This document shows positions 38,837 through 47,772 of a stretch of 64,000 nucleotides of DNA, one piece after another (the first letter of the stretch is position 1; each line of letters starts with the position of its first letter). The notes beneath the pieces are model-generated. The model was not told where the DNA came from. It saw only the letters and a list, made by a program, of their open reading frames with translations, and made no database searches. Origin of the DNA: Benzoatithermus flavus (GTDB lineage Bacteria > Pseudomonadota > Alphaproteobacteria > Geminicoccales > Geminicoccaceae); contig NZ_JBBLZC010000017.1 of assembly GCF_037908215.1 (NCBI RefSeq), positions 41,131 through 105,130 on the forward strand, given 5' to 3'. The translations under genes and the position numbers were made by a program.

Positions 38837-39811
38837 ATGCCCGCCACGAGACGCGCTGCTATCGTCATGCTCGCGGCGGCACCGCTCGTCGGGGCCACGA
38901 CGCCGGCCCTGGCAGCACCGCTCCTGCCGCAGCTCGAGATCATGGCACCGGCCGCAGCCGGCAGCGGCTGGAGCCAGACCGCACAGGCGATGAAGCAAGC
39001 CCTCGAGGGCGAAGGCCTCGTCGCCAGGGTCGCCATCGTCCAGGTGCCGGGTGCCGGCGGCACGGTGGGCCTCGCCCGGTTCGTGAAGGAGCGGCGCGGC
39101 CGCGGCGACGCCGTGCTGCTCACCGGGCTCGTCATGGTGGGAGCCGTGCTCGCCGGCAAGCCGGCCGCCTCGCTCGACGACGTGACGCCGCTCGCCCGGC
39201 TCGCCGGCGACTACGAGGTGGTGGTGGTGCCGGCCGGGTCCGATATCAAGACGCTGACCGACCTCACGCTGCGCCTCGCCACCGACACGCGCTCGGTCTC
39301 CTGGGCCGGCGGCTCGCTCGGCGGCACCGATCACATGCTCGCTGCCCTTCTCACCCACGAGGTCGGCGGCGAGGTCGTGCACCTGCACTACGCCCCTTAT
39401 GCGGGCGGCGGCGAATCGCTGGCCGCCCTTCTCGGCGGCCACGTCACCGTGGGCGTCAACGGCTACCAGGAGTTCGCCACCGAGATCGCCGCCGGCCGGC
39501 TCAGAGCGCTCGCGATCTCGGCTCCCGGTCCCGTGCCCGGCATCGACATTCCGACCTTCGAGGAGCAGGGCGTGCCGCTCGAGCTCGTCGATTGGCGCGG
39601 CGTGATGGCAGCGCCCGGCATCGACGCGGCACAGGCGCAAGCACTGGGCGAGCTGATCGCCCGGATGGTGCGCACATCGACCTGGAAGGCCACGCTCGAG
39701 CAGCGCCGCTGGCAGGATCTCTACCAGCCGGCCGAAGCGTTCGGAGCGTTCCTCGAGGAGGAGCGGCGCCGGGTCCGCGAGCTCCTGGCCCGGGCGCGGC
39801 TCGTGAAATGA
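38837..39811 (+). CDS. tctC: TTT-family tricarboxylate transporter binding protein TctC, copy 2
   Basis: A 324-residue paralogue of the preceding gene in the same fold and motif order (IMAPAAAGSGWSQTAQAMKQ, VQVPGAGGTVGLARF, VSWAGGSLGGTDHMLAAL, HVTVGVNGYQEF). GAAGGAGG is seven bases before ATG 38837 and a signal peptide MPATRRAAIVMLAAAPLVGA is present. It diverges from copy 1 in the ligand-facing segments, for example PASPGGGWDQT versus PAAAGSGWSQT. Tandem duplication followed by divergence is likely, possibly widening the substrates offered to one TctAB permease. Confidence 0.92.
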   Translation: MPATRRAAIVMLAAAPLVGATTPALAAPLLPQLEIMAPAAAGSGWSQTAQAMKQALEGEGLVARVAIVQVPGAGGTVGLARFVKERRGRGDAVLLTGLVMVGAVLAGKPAASLDDVTPLARLAGDYEVVVVPAGSDIKTLTDLTLRLATDTRSVSWAGGSLGGTDHMLAALLTHEVGGEVVHLHYAPYAGGGESLAALLGGHVTVGVNGYQEFATEIAAGRLRALAISAPGPVPGIDIPTFEEQGVPLELVDWRGVMAAPGIDAAQAQALGELIARMVRTSTWKATLEQRRWQDLYQPAEAFGAFLEEERRRVRELLARARLVK

Positions 39812-39827
39812 GGGGAGGCGGGAACGG

Positions 39828-40334
39828 ATGACGACGGTACGGAGCCTGAGGCTCGGCGAGGCGGTTCTGGGCGGCGGGGTGCTGGCGCTCGGCGTCTTCA
39901 TCGCCGTCGAGACGGCGCGGCTCGAAGTGGCGCCGAGCCATACCACGATCGGGCCGAGGCTGTTTCCGTCCCTGATCGCGGGCGGTCTGATCGTCATCGG
40001 CCTGCTCGTGCTGCGCGAGGCCTTTTTCGGCCACGTCGCCCACGAGCGCGGCCGGTTCGAGCTCGACTGGCTCGCGGTCGGCCTGGTCTCGGCCGGGCTC
40101 GTGGCGCAGATGCTCCTGCTCGAGACCTTGGGCTGGATCCCCGCCTCGACGCTCCTCTTCGTGGCGGCTGCCCGCGCCTTCGGCAGCCGGCGGCTGCTGC
40201 TCGATATGGTCATCGGCCTCGCTCTGACGGGGGCAGCCTTCGTCGTCTTCAACGCGGGCCTCGGCCTCACCCTGCCAACGGGCACCGCGATCGAGCGGTT
40301 GCTGCCCGGTGGCGGCGACGATAGCGGCGAGTAG
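39828..40334 (+). CDS. tctB: TTT-family transporter small membrane subunit TctB
   Basis: A 168-residue inner-membrane protein with four hydrophobic segments, roughly residues 14-32, 44-62, 80-100 and 118-145 (for example AVLGGGVLALGVFIAVETAR and IAGGLIVIGLLVLREAFF). TctB is the small subunit of the tripartite transporter. It lies 16 bases after the second TctC and 14 bases before TctA, so it is part of one operon. Sequence conservation in TctB is low; identity comes mainly from topology and position. Confidence 0.88.
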   Translation: MTTVRSLRLGEAVLGGGVLALGVFIAVETARLEVAPSHTTIGPRLFPSLIAGGLIVIGLLVLREAFFGHVAHERGRFELDWLAVGLVSAGLVAQMLLLETLGWIPASTLLFVAAARAFGSRRLLLDMVIGLALTGAAFVVFNAGLGLTLPTGTAIERLLPGGGDDSGE

Positions 40335-40348
40335 GAGACTCGGATCCC

Positions 40349-41857
40349 ATGGAAACCCTTGCCGCCCTCGCTCACGGCTTCGCCGTGGCGCTGACGCCGA
40401 TGAACCTGCTCTGGTCGGCGCTGGGGGTCACGGTCGGCACCGCCATCGGCGTTCTGCCCGGCATCGGCCCGGCGCTCACCGTGGCGCTGCTGCTGCCGAT
40501 CACCTACGACCTCGATCCGACCGCCGCCTTCATCATGTTCGGCGGCATCTATTACGGGGCGATGTACGGCGGCTCGACCACCGCCATCCTGCTCAACACA
40601 CCGGGCGAATCGGGCAGCATCGTCACCGCCATCGACGGCCACGAGATGGCGCGCCAGGGCCGGGGGGCCCAGGCGCTCGCGATCGCCGCCATCGGCTCCT
40701 TCGTCGCCGGCACCATCGCCACGCTCGCCCTCACCTTCGTGGCCCCGGCACTGGTGAAGCTCGCGCTGCTGTTCGGCCCGGCGGAGTATTTCGCACTCAT
40801 GGTCTTGGCACTCACCACCGTCACGGCCGTGCTCGGCGACAGCCTCGTGCGCGGGCTTGCGAGCCTGTTCTTCGGGCTGGCGCTGGGGCTGGTCGGCATC
40901 GACCTCCAGACCGGGCAGGCGCGCTTCACGCTCGGCATCCCGGAACTCCTGGACGGGATCGACACGGTCGTGGTGGCGGTAGGGCTCTTCGCCATCGGCG
41001 AGACCCTCTACAACGCCGCGCGCTTTCGCTTCGAGACCGAGGAGATCTACGCCCTCGAGGGCTCGATCTGGATGAGTCGGGAGGACTGGGCGCGCTCCTG
41101 GAAACCGTGGCTGCGGGGCACGCTTCTGGGCTTTCCGATCGGGGCGCTTCCGGCCGGTGGCTCCGAGATCCCGACCTTCCTCTCCTATCTGGTCGAGAAG
41201 CGCCTCGCGAAGAAGCCCGAGGAGTTCGGCAAGGGAGCGATCGAGGCCGTGGCCGGGCCCGAGGCTGCGAACAACGCCTCGGTCGCGGGCACGCTCGCCC
41301 CTCTGCTCTCTCTGGGCTTGCCGACCTCGGCCACGGCCGCGATCATGCTGGCCGCCTTCCAGCAGTACGGCCTCCAGCCCGGCCCCTTGCTGTTCGACAG
41401 CAATCCCGAGCTGGTCTGGGGCATGATCGCGAGTCTCTATATCGGCAACCTGCTCCTTCTGATCCTCAACCTGCCGATGGCGGGCGTGTGGGTGAAGTTG
41501 CTCGCGATCCCGCGGCCCTGGCTCTATGGCGGCATCCTCGTCTTCGCGACCCTGGGTGCCTACACCCTCAACAACAACGTGGTCGACCTCGTGATCCTTT
41601 GGCTCATCGGTGTTCTGGGCTTCGCGATGCGCGTGCTGGACGTGCCGATCGCCCCTTGCGTCGTGGGCCTGATCCTCGGGCCCTTGGCCGAGCAGCAGTT
41701 CCGCCGGGCGCTCGCGATCAGCCAGGGCGATCCGTCCGTCTTCCTCACCCACCCGCTGTCGCTCACTCTCCTGATCGTGGCCGCCCTCCTCGTCGCCGGG
41801 CCCGTGATCCTGCGTCGCCGGGCGCGGCGGGCCGAGCGGGAGGCCGCGGCCGCCTGA
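40349..41857 (+). CDS. tctA: TTT-family transporter large membrane subunit TctA
   Basis: A 502-residue permease with about 12 membrane segments. Family landmarks: GVLPGIGPALTVALLLPITY, FGGIYYGAMYGGSTTAILLN, TPGESGSIVTAIDGHEMARQ, and the second pseudo-repeat FPIGALPAGGSEIPTFLSYL with AANNASVAGTLAPLLSLGLP. It forms the transport channel with TctB, driven by an ion gradient, and receives ligand from TctC. Last gene of the operon; the Fsr-like gene converges 13 bases away. Confidence 0.95.
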   Translation: METLAALAHGFAVALTPMNLLWSALGVTVGTAIGVLPGIGPALTVALLLPITYDLDPTAAFIMFGGIYYGAMYGGSTTAILLNTPGESGSIVTAIDGHEMARQGRGAQALAIAAIGSFVAGTIATLALTFVAPALVKLALLFGPAEYFALMVLALTTVTAVLGDSLVRGLASLFFGLALGLVGIDLQTGQARFTLGIPELLDGIDTVVVAVGLFAIGETLYNAARFRFETEEIYALEGSIWMSREDWARSWKPWLRGTLLGFPIGALPAGGSEIPTFLSYLVEKRLAKKPEEFGKGAIEAVAGPEAANNASVAGTLAPLLSLGLPTSATAAIMLAAFQQYGLQPGPLLFDSNPELVWGMIASLYIGNLLLLILNLPMAGVWVKLLAIPRPWLYGGILVFATLGAYTLNNNVVDLVILWLIGVLGFAMRVLDVPIAPCVVGLILGPLAEQQFRRALAISQGDPSVFLTHPLSLTLLIVAALLVAGPVILRRRARRAEREAAAA

Positions 41858-41870
41858 GGATGCGGCCGCG

Positions 41871-43094
41871 TCAGTCCCGGGAGCGCTCGAGATCGGGCAG
41901 GAAGACGGTGAGGAGCCCGATCAGCGGCAGGAAGGCGCAGAGCTCGTAGACGAAACCGATGCTCGTGAGATCGGCGAGCCTGCCGAGCGCAGCCGCACCG
42001 ATGCCGCCCATGCCGAAGGCGAGCCCGAAGAACAGGCCGGCGACCGCGCCGACATTGCCGGGCACCAATTCCTGCGCATAGACCACGATCGCCGAAAAGG
42101 CCGAGGCCAGGACGAGCCCGATCACGACGCTGAGCACCCCCGTCCAGAACAGGTTCGCGTGCGGCAGGAGGAGCGAGAAGGGCAGCACGCCCAGGATCGA
42201 CGCCCAGATCACGGTCTTGCGGCCGATCCGGTCGCCGACCGGCCCGCCGGCGAGCGTGCCGGCGGCGACCGCGAGCAGGAAGACGAAGAGATGCATCTGG
42301 GCGCTCTCGACCGGGATGCCGAAGGTCGAGATCAGGTAGAACGTATAGTAGCTGCTGAGGCTCGCCATGTAGAAGAACTTGGAGAAGACGAGTGCGGCCA
42401 GGATCGCGAGCGACGCGGCGACCTTGCCGCGCGAGAGGCTCCGCGACGCATCGGCACGGCCGGCGCTGGGCCTCGCCGTGGCGAGCCGGTGCCGCTCGTA
42501 CCAGGCGCCCACCTGCCACAGGACGATCATCGCCAGCACGGCCACGAGCGAGAACCAGGCGATGCTGCCCTGTCCGCCCGGCAGCACGACGAAGGCGGCG
42601 AGGAGCGGCCCCATGGCCGAGCCGGCGTTGCCGCCGACCTGGAACAGGGACTGCGCCAGCCCGTGCCGTCCGCCCGAGGCCATCCGTGCCACCCGCGACG
42701 ATTCGGGATGGAACACCGAGGAACCCATGCCGACGAGCGCTGCCGCCAGCAGCAGGACCCCGAAGCTCGGCGCCACCGAGAGCAGGAGGAGGCCCGAAAG
42801 GCTCAGGCCCATGCCGGCCGCGAGCGAGTAGGGCTGCGGCCGGCGGTCGGTATAGAGGCCGACGAGCGGCTGGAGCAGCGAGGCGGTGAGCTGGAAGGCG
42901 AGGGTGATGAGCCCGATCTGGGTGAAGCTCAGCCGGAACGAATCCTTCAGCATCGGGTAGATCGCCGGCAGCAGCGACTGGATCAGATCGTTTAGAAGGT
43001 GCGAGAAGCTGATCGCGACCAGAATCGCGAACACGGTGCCCTGGGCCGCCTGCCCGTGGCTTCGCGCCTCGCCCGCTGCTGTTTTCGCCGCCAT
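41871..43094 (-). CDS. MFS transporter, Fsr (fosmidomycin resistance)-like
   Basis: A 407-residue major facilitator exporter with 12 predicted membrane helices, close in length and motifs to Fsr: FAILVAISFSHLLNDLIQSL, LLPAIYPMLKDSFRLSFTQ, PLVGLYTDRRPQPYSLAAGM, GMGSSVFHPESSRVARMASG, QSLFQVGGNAGSAMGPLLAA, and GDRIGRKTVIWASILGVLPF. The ATG at 43094 (MAAKTAAGEARSHG) places a short cytoplasmic leader before helix 1; longer open frame upstream has no membrane character. Drug specificity cannot be predicted. Converges with tctA. Confidence 0.88.
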   Translation of the reverse strand: MAAKTAAGEARSHGQAAQGTVFAILVAISFSHLLNDLIQSLLPAIYPMLKDSFRLSFTQIGLITLAFQLTASLLQPLVGLYTDRRPQPYSLAAGMGLSLSGLLLLSVAPSFGVLLLAAALVGMGSSVFHPESSRVARMASGGRHGLAQSLFQVGGNAGSAMGPLLAAFVVLPGGQGSIAWFSLVAVLAMIVLWQVGAWYERHRLATARPSAGRADASRSLSRGKVAASLAILAALVFSKFFYMASLSSYYTFYLISTFGIPVESAQMHLFVFLLAVAAGTLAGGPVGDRIGRKTVIWASILGVLPFSLLLPHANLFWTGVLSVVIGLVLASAFSAIVVYAQELVPGNVGAVAGLFFGLAFGMGGIGAAALGRLADLTSIGFVYELCAFLPLIGLLTVFLPDLERSRD

Positions 43095-43606
43095 CCCCGA
43101 TCCGGCCCGACGGTGCGAGGTGGGCGCCCGCTCGGGCCGCCGCGCCACCCCGACGCTCGTTGCCCGATAGCAGGAAAGCCGGGTTCCCGTCTGCGGCGGT
43201 TTCGGCATGACGGCTGTGCGGTCGTGATGCCCGTGCCACGGTGGCGCTGCCGGACAGGTTCTCGCAGACAGCCGGAACGCACGATGACAAGACGAACGGC
43301 GAAGCAAGGAAGAACATGTCAAGGTTGCCGCGAGGCCGCCCGTGACCCTGGCGGGGAAGCATCATGTCCGGCCGTCCGGCAGGAGAGAAGCAGGCCATAC
43401 AGCGGTTCGCGGCCTCCGTCGCCGGCCTGCTCCTGGCGCTTATGTAGCCGGCATGCTCGACGGCGGCATGGCCCGGGGCGTGGCGGGCTGCCTTCCTCGG
43501 CGGCAGCCTCGCCATCGCCCGTCTCGTCGTCCGGCGCGGCATCGGCCGCGATCCGGAGCTCGACCCGGAAGACCCCTGGCTCTACCGTACCGGGTCCGGC
43601 CTGGGC
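43095..43606. other. Gap with a possible degraded small membrane-protein gene (43363-43606, plus)
   Basis: On the plus strand ATG 43363 starts MSGRPAGEKQAIQRFAASVA then GLLLALM and a stop. Other frames directly continue with AGMLDGGMARGV and AAFLGGSLAIARLVVRRGIG, then RDPELDPEDPWLYRTGSGLG. The three pieces could be one small membrane protein split by two indels. I do not recognise the family and there is no clear end before the convergent DUF2076 gene. The remainder (43095-43362) carries the Fsr-like promoter region and nothing else I can identify. Confidence 0.35.
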
Positions 43607-44134
43607 TCAGATCTCCTCCTCGAAATCGGCCAGATCCATGGCCGGATCGACATCCTCCTCCTCTTCCGCCGCGTCGGGCTCGGCGGCCGCGGCCTCGCCG
43701 GCGCCGAACGCCTCCATGAGCAGGTTGCCCAGGAGCATGCCGCCGGCGACGCCCATCGCGGTCTGCATGGCGCCCGCGAGAAACCCGCCGCCGCCCTGGT
43801 GCTGGTAGCGTGCGAGCTGCGCCGCCTCGGGCGAGATCGCGGGCCTCGGCACGGTCGCGCCGGCGCCGGCCCCGAACAGGCCGCCCAGGAAGCCGCCGCC
43901 GGCCGGCCGCCGCGCCAGCTCCTGCTCGAGCTGCTGGATCCGCTCCTGCGCGGCTTTCAGCGCGTGCTCCTGCACGATGATGGCCTGCGCCATGTAGTAG
44001 GGCGCGTTGGGCCGTCGCCGCAGATGCTCCTCGATCCGCCGCTGGGCGGCCGGATCGCGCGGGCCGGAGCCCGCCTCCGCCTGGGCCAGCCGGTCGAACA
44101 GGCCGTCGATGATCTGCTGCTCGTTCGTGTCCAC
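43607..44134 (-). CDS. DUF2076 family protein
   Basis: A 175-residue protein. GTG start at 44134 with AGAGGA six to seven bases upstream, giving VDTNEQQIIDGLFDRLAQAE. The N-terminal 70 residues are helical with a coiled-coil stretch (AQAIIVQEHALKAAQERIQQ then LEQELARR), typical of DUF2076. Then come Gly-rich linkers (GGGFLGGLFGAG), a short hydrophobic segment (TAMGVAGGMLLGNLLMEAF) and a strongly acidic tail (EPDAAEEEEDVDPAMDLADF). Function unknown; the family is suspected to be periplasmic or membrane associated. Confidence 0.85.
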   Translation of the reverse strand: MDTNEQQIIDGLFDRLAQAEAGSGPRDPAAQRRIEEHLRRRPNAPYYMAQAIIVQEHALKAAQERIQQLEQELARRPAGGGFLGGLFGAGAGATVPRPAISPEAAQLARYQHQGGGGFLAGAMQTAMGVAGGMLLGNLLMEAFGAGEAAAAEPDAAEEEEDVDPAMDLADFEEEI

Positions 44135-44491
44135 GGATGTTCCTCTCGTCTCGTGCAATGCGGCGGCCGCCGCAAACGGCCCCGCCATCGGCGGTCCGGG
44201 CTGCCCCTCGTGCCGATGGGCGATGGCCCGGCCGCAACGGTGACACGCGGGTATACGCGCGAGGCCGGAGGCTCATTCCGCGGCTGCGATGTTCCGGCCG
44301 TGGCGCGCCGCGTTCACGACCGTGCGCCGGGCGGGGTCGCGCTGCAGGCGGCGCTCCGTTCGCGCCACGCCGTCAGCGGATGATGCCCGGCGCGGACGGG
44401 CAGGCGCCTGAAGTGAAGCACCGCCGCCAGCCACAGGATGGCACGGCCCGCGAGCGTGATCAGTGATGATCGGCTGAGTGCCCGGCTTGAA
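44135..44491. other. Gene-free region between DUF2076 gene and tRNA-Pro
   Basis: No supported gene in 357 bases. GC-rich, with short inverted repeats but no T-tract terminator. It presumably holds the DUF2076 gene promoter at its left and the 3' flank of tRNA-Pro at its right. Confidence 0.45.
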
Positions 44492-44568
44492 TGGTCGGAG
44501 CGGCGGGATTTGAACCCACGACCCCCAGTCCCCCAGACTGATGCGCTACCAGGCTGCGCTACGCTCCG
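44492..44568 (-). tRNA. tRNA-Pro (anticodon GGG)
   Basis: On the minus strand: acceptor CGGAGCG pairs with CGCTCCG, discriminator A, encoded CCA. The D-arm contains GCGCAGCCTGGTAGCGC. The anticodon arm TCAGT-CTGGGGG-ACTGG puts GGG at the anticodon; the T-arm has GTGGGTTCAAATCCCGC. Length 77 with CCA. It lies between DUF2076 and the merR-ihfA operon. Confidence 0.95.
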
Positions 44569-44706
44569 ACGCGGGGCTGGTGAAGTGGGCGCACATATAG
44601 CGTCTGCAGCGCCGGTCGGCAACCGGGTGATGGTGCTCGAATCGGCCCGATCCTCGTCGGTGCGCAGATGGGAGGCCGGCAGGAGGATCGGACCCGAGGC
44701 GCGCCT

Positions 44707-45228
44707 TCAAGGCCGGGCCAGCTCGGTCCGTACCCGGGCCAGGAGAGCCTTGAGTTCGCCGAGCTCCTCGCGCAGCGCCTTCAGCTTTCGTCTGGTGTCG
44801 GCAGGCAGGACCCGGACCGGCGAGGCCATGGTCGCAGCAGGTCGCGGCGTCGGCTGGGATGGCGCCATCGCCGCCACGGTGGCCGGCGCCCCTTCCTCGG
44901 CGGCAGCGCCGGTCCGGCCGCGGCGTGCGCGCAGGAGCTTCTGCGCCCCCTTGATCGTGTAGCCTTCGTCGTAGAGCAGGCTCCTGATCTGGCGCAGGAG
45001 CTCCACATCCTCCGGCCGGTAGTAGCGGCGGCCGCCGCCGCGCTTCAAGGGCCGCACCTGCGGGAACTTGCTCTCCCAAAAGCGCAGCACGTGCTGCGCC
45101 ACGTCGAGCTCCTCGGCCACCTCGCTGATCGTGCGGAAAGCGGCGGAGGATTTCTGCGGCCGCCCCGGCGACGGCGGATCGCCTGCCGGCTGGTCGGCGA
45201 GATCGGGTGCAAGGGGAGCCATCCTCAT
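44707..45228 (-). CDS. MerR-family transcriptional regulator
   Basis: A 173-residue regulator with an N-terminal winged helix: FRTISEVAEELDVAQHVLRF, WESKFPQVRPLKRGGGRRYY and RPEDVELLRQIRSLLYDEGY, then TIKGAQKLLR. A Pro/Ala linker and a C-terminal helix (TRRKLKALREELGELKALLA) that could dimerise follow. No metal-binding cysteines, so it is not a metal sensor of the classic kind. It overlaps ihfA by four bases (ATGA); the ihfA-merR pairing is standard in alphaproteobacteria. Confidence 0.93.
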   Translation of the reverse strand: MRMAPLAPDLADQPAGDPPSPGRPQKSSAAFRTISEVAEELDVAQHVLRFWESKFPQVRPLKRGGGRRYYRPEDVELLRQIRSLLYDEGYTIKGAQKLLRARRGRTGAAAEEGAPATVAAMAPSQPTPRPAATMASPVRVLPADTRRKLKALREELGELKALLARVRTELARP

Positions 45229-45539
45229 GACCCGTCGCCGTTGCCGGATGCGCTGTTGATGCGCTCCTTCAGCACCTGGGAAGCGCGGAACACGAGCACC
45301 CGGCGCGGCAGGATCGGCACCTCTTCGCCGGTCTTGGGATTGCGTCCGATCCGGTGGCCCTTCTGCCGGACGGCGAACGTGCCGAACGACGAGATCTTCA
45401 CCGATCCCTCGCGCAGGAGGGATTCGGAGATCTCATCGAGGATGGCGTCGACGAGATCGGCGGACTCGCTCCGCGAGAGGCCCACCTCCTGGTAGACCGC
45501 CTCGGCGAGCTGGGCCCGGGTCACCGTCTTACCTGCCAT
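45225..45539 (-). CDS. ihfA: Integration host factor subunit alpha
   Basis: A 104-residue DNA-bending protein of the HU/IHF family, bending DNA at specific sites as a heterodimer with IhfB. MAGKTVTRAQLAEAVYQEVG at the start, then LSRSESADLVDAILDEISES, the FGTFAVRQKGHRIGRNPKTG core and the beta arm with the intercalating Pro in GRNPKTGEEVPI. Position between fabH and merR supports the alpha subunit rather than HU. The C-terminus carries a short SASGNGDGS tail. Confidence 0.95.
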   Translation of the reverse strand: MAGKTVTRAQLAEAVYQEVGLSRSESADLVDAILDEISESLLREGSVKISSFGTFAVRQKGHRIGRNPKTGEEVPILPRRVLVFRASQVLKERINSASGNGDGS

Positions 45540-45634
45540 GACACGGCGCGCTCCGCTGCTCGGCTCCCGAAGGCAAAAAGCTAAGCGCAACAAACATTTC
45601 CGTCAATAGACGGGGAACGGACGCCCCGTGCCCG

Positions 45635-46606
45635 CTACCAGCGGATGAGCGCCGCCCCCCAGGCGAACCCGCCGCCCATGGCGTTGGCGACGACGAGATC
45701 GCCCTCGCGGATCCTGCCGTCCTCGACCCCCTCGTTCAGCGCCAGCGGGATCGAGGCCGCGGAGGTGTTGGCATGCCGGTCCACGGTCACGATCACCTTG
45801 TCGGCCGGGAGCTGCAGGCGCTTGCCGACGGCGTCGATGATCCGCTTGTTGGCCTGGTGCGGCACCAGCCAGTCGAGATCGCCCGTGCCGTAGCCCGCCT
45901 TGTCGAGCACGGTGAGTGCTGCACCCGCGAGTTCGGCCACGGCGTAGCGGAACACCTCGCGCCCGTTCATCCGCAGATGGCCCGTGGTGCGGGTCGAGGA
46001 CGGGCCGCCGTCGACGTAGAGATCGTCGTAGTGACGGCCGTCGGCCGAGAGATGGGTCGCGAGCAGGCCACGGTCGCCGCGCGCTCCGGCCTGCTCCTCG
46101 GCCTGCAGGACCACGGCACCCGCCCCGTCGCCGAACAGCACGCAGGTGCCACGATCCTCCCAGTCGAGGATGCGGGAGAAGGTCTCGGCGCCGATCACGA
46201 GCGCCGTGCGCGCCTGACCTGCGCGCAGGAAATTGTCGGCGGTGGCGAGCCCGTAGGCGAAGCCGGCGCAGACGGCCTGCAGATCGAAGGCGATGCCGGG
46301 GCCGATGCCGAGCTTGCGCTGCACGGCCGTCGCGGTGGCCGGGAAGGTGTGGTCGGGTGTCGCCGTGGCGACGATCACGAGCTCGACGTCCTGGGGGCGC
46401 AGCCCGGCCCGCTGCAGCGCCACACGGGCGGCGTTCGCGGCGAGGTCGGAGGTGAGCTCGCCTTCGGCGGCGAGGTGCCGCCGCTCGATCCCGGTCCGCT
46501 CGCGGATCCATTCGTCGGAGGTGTCGACGCGCCGCGACAGCTCCTCGTTGGTCACCACCTGCGCCGGCAGATAGGCGCCCACACCACGTACGACGGAGCG
46601 CAGCAT
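45635..46606 (-). CDS. fabH: Beta-ketoacyl-ACP synthase III
   Basis: A 323-residue thiolase-fold enzyme condensing acetyl-CoA with malonyl-ACP to begin fatty-acid synthesis. The catalytic triad is present: Cys in FDLQAVCAGFAYGL, His in LVPHQANKRIIDAV, Asn in RHANTSAASIPLAL. Also DEWIRERTGIERRH and the C-terminal GGGFAWGAALIRW. Two bases separate it from plsX, so plsX-fabH is one transcript, an order shared by many bacteria. ATG at 46606; open frame upstream is inside plsX. Confidence 0.97.
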   Translation of the reverse strand: MLRSVVRGVGAYLPAQVVTNEELSRRVDTSDEWIRERTGIERRHLAAEGELTSDLAANAARVALQRAGLRPQDVELVIVATATPDHTFPATATAVQRKLGIGPGIAFDLQAVCAGFAYGLATADNFLRAGQARTALVIGAETFSRILDWEDRGTCVLFGDGAGAVVLQAEEQAGARGDRGLLATHLSADGRHYDDLYVDGGPSSTRTTGHLRMNGREVFRYAVAELAGAALTVLDKAGYGTGDLDWLVPHQANKRIIDAVGKRLQLPADKVIVTVDRHANTSAASIPLALNEGVEDGRIREGDLVVANAMGGGFAWGAALIRW

Positions 46607-46608
46607 CG

Positions 46609-47658
46609 TCAGGACGCCGCCGCCTGCGCGTCGGGCACCGGTGCTGCCGGCTTCGTTCCTCCCATCTCCTCGATGATCCTCTCGTTGGTGCCCTTGCGGA
46701 CGAGATCGGCGGCGGTCGCGATCGCCGCCGAGAAGCCGAGCGCATCGGTGCCGCCGTGGCTCTTCACCACCACGCCGTTGAGCCCCAGGAACATGGCGCC
46801 GTTGTAGCGCCTGGGGTCGAACTTGTCCTTCAGCGCCTGGAACACGGGCCGCGCCAGAAGATAGCCCAGCTTCGCCCGCAGGCCTCCGACCTCGAACGCT
46901 TCCTTCAGGGCGGCGGTGAACATCGCGGCGGTGCCTTCGGCCATCTTGAGCGCCACGTTGCCGGTGAAGCCGTCGGTCACGACGACGTCCACCACACCTT
47001 CGGTGACGTCCGTGCCCTCGACGAAGCCATGGAAGTCGATCGGCAGGTCGCTGCCCCGCAGCATGGTGGCCGCCCCGCGCACGACGTCGTCGCCCTTGAG
47101 CTCCTCGGTGCCGACGTTGAGGAGCCCGACCCTGGGCTTCTCCACGCCCAGCATGACGCGGGCGAACACTTCGCCCATCACCGCGAACTGGAACAGGTGC
47201 TCGGGCCCGCAATCGACGTTGGCGCCGAGGTCGAGGACCACGATCGGGTGCCGTCGCGCCGGCATGACCGAGGTGATCGCCGGCCGGTCGACGCCGGGCA
47301 GCGTCTTCAGCACGAACTTCGCCATCGCCATCAGCGCCCCGGTGTTGCCGGCCGAGACCGCGGCCGCGGCCTCGCCGTCCTTCACGGCGTTGATGGCGAG
47401 CCGCATGCTCGTGTTGCGGCCCTGGCGGAGCGCCAAGGACGGCTTGGCGTCGCCGGCCACGAAGTCGGGCGTGTGTCGCAGCGTGCAGCGCGCGGCGAGC
47501 TGCGGTCGGGCCGCGAGCAGCGGCTGGAGCCTGGCCTCGTCGCCGAACAGGATGAAGCGGAGATCGTCGTGCCGCTCGAGGGCCTGGGCTGCGCCGTCGA
47601 CGACGATGCCCGGCGCCGCATCGCCGCCCATGCCGTCGAGAGCGATCGTGAGGCTCAT
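46609..47658 (-). CDS. plsX: Phosphate acyltransferase PlsX
   Basis: A 349-residue cytosolic enzyme making acyl-phosphate from acyl-ACP for glycerolipid synthesis. N-terminal TIALDGMGGDAAPGIVVDG, then AVSAGNTGALMAMAKFVLKT, ANVDCGPEHLFQFAVMG, GLLNVGTEELKGDDVVRGA, DVVVTDGFTGNVALKMAEGT and VKSHGGTDALGFSAAI are all characteristic. ATG start at 47658 with GGGAAGA upstream. Lies between the DUF177 gene and fabH; the 114-base gap to DUF177 holds no rpmF, which must be elsewhere. Confidence 0.96.
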   Translation of the reverse strand: MSLTIALDGMGGDAAPGIVVDGAAQALERHDDLRFILFGDEARLQPLLAARPQLAARCTLRHTPDFVAGDAKPSLALRQGRNTSMRLAINAVKDGEAAAAVSAGNTGALMAMAKFVLKTLPGVDRPAITSVMPARRHPIVVLDLGANVDCGPEHLFQFAVMGEVFARVMLGVEKPRVGLLNVGTEELKGDDVVRGAATMLRGSDLPIDFHGFVEGTDVTEGVVDVVVTDGFTGNVALKMAEGTAAMFTAALKEAFEVGGLRAKLGYLLARPVFQALKDKFDPRRYNGAMFLGLNGVVVKSHGGTDALGFSAAIATAADLVRKGTNERIIEEMGGTKPAAPVPDAQAAAS

Positions 47659-47772
47659 CGCGGCATCTTCCCCGGAAGAAGGGCGTGCCCGACGCAGGCC
47701 GGCGCGCCGCACGCGGTCTTGCACACGGCGTTCGAACTCTTGCGAAGGTGAAGCGGCATCGGCGTGGCTGGC

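Noticed and set aside
47659..47772. rpmF (ribosomal protein L32) between DUF177 and plsX
   Set aside because: The 114-base gap is too short and has no L32-like sequence, although that linkage is common in other bacteria.
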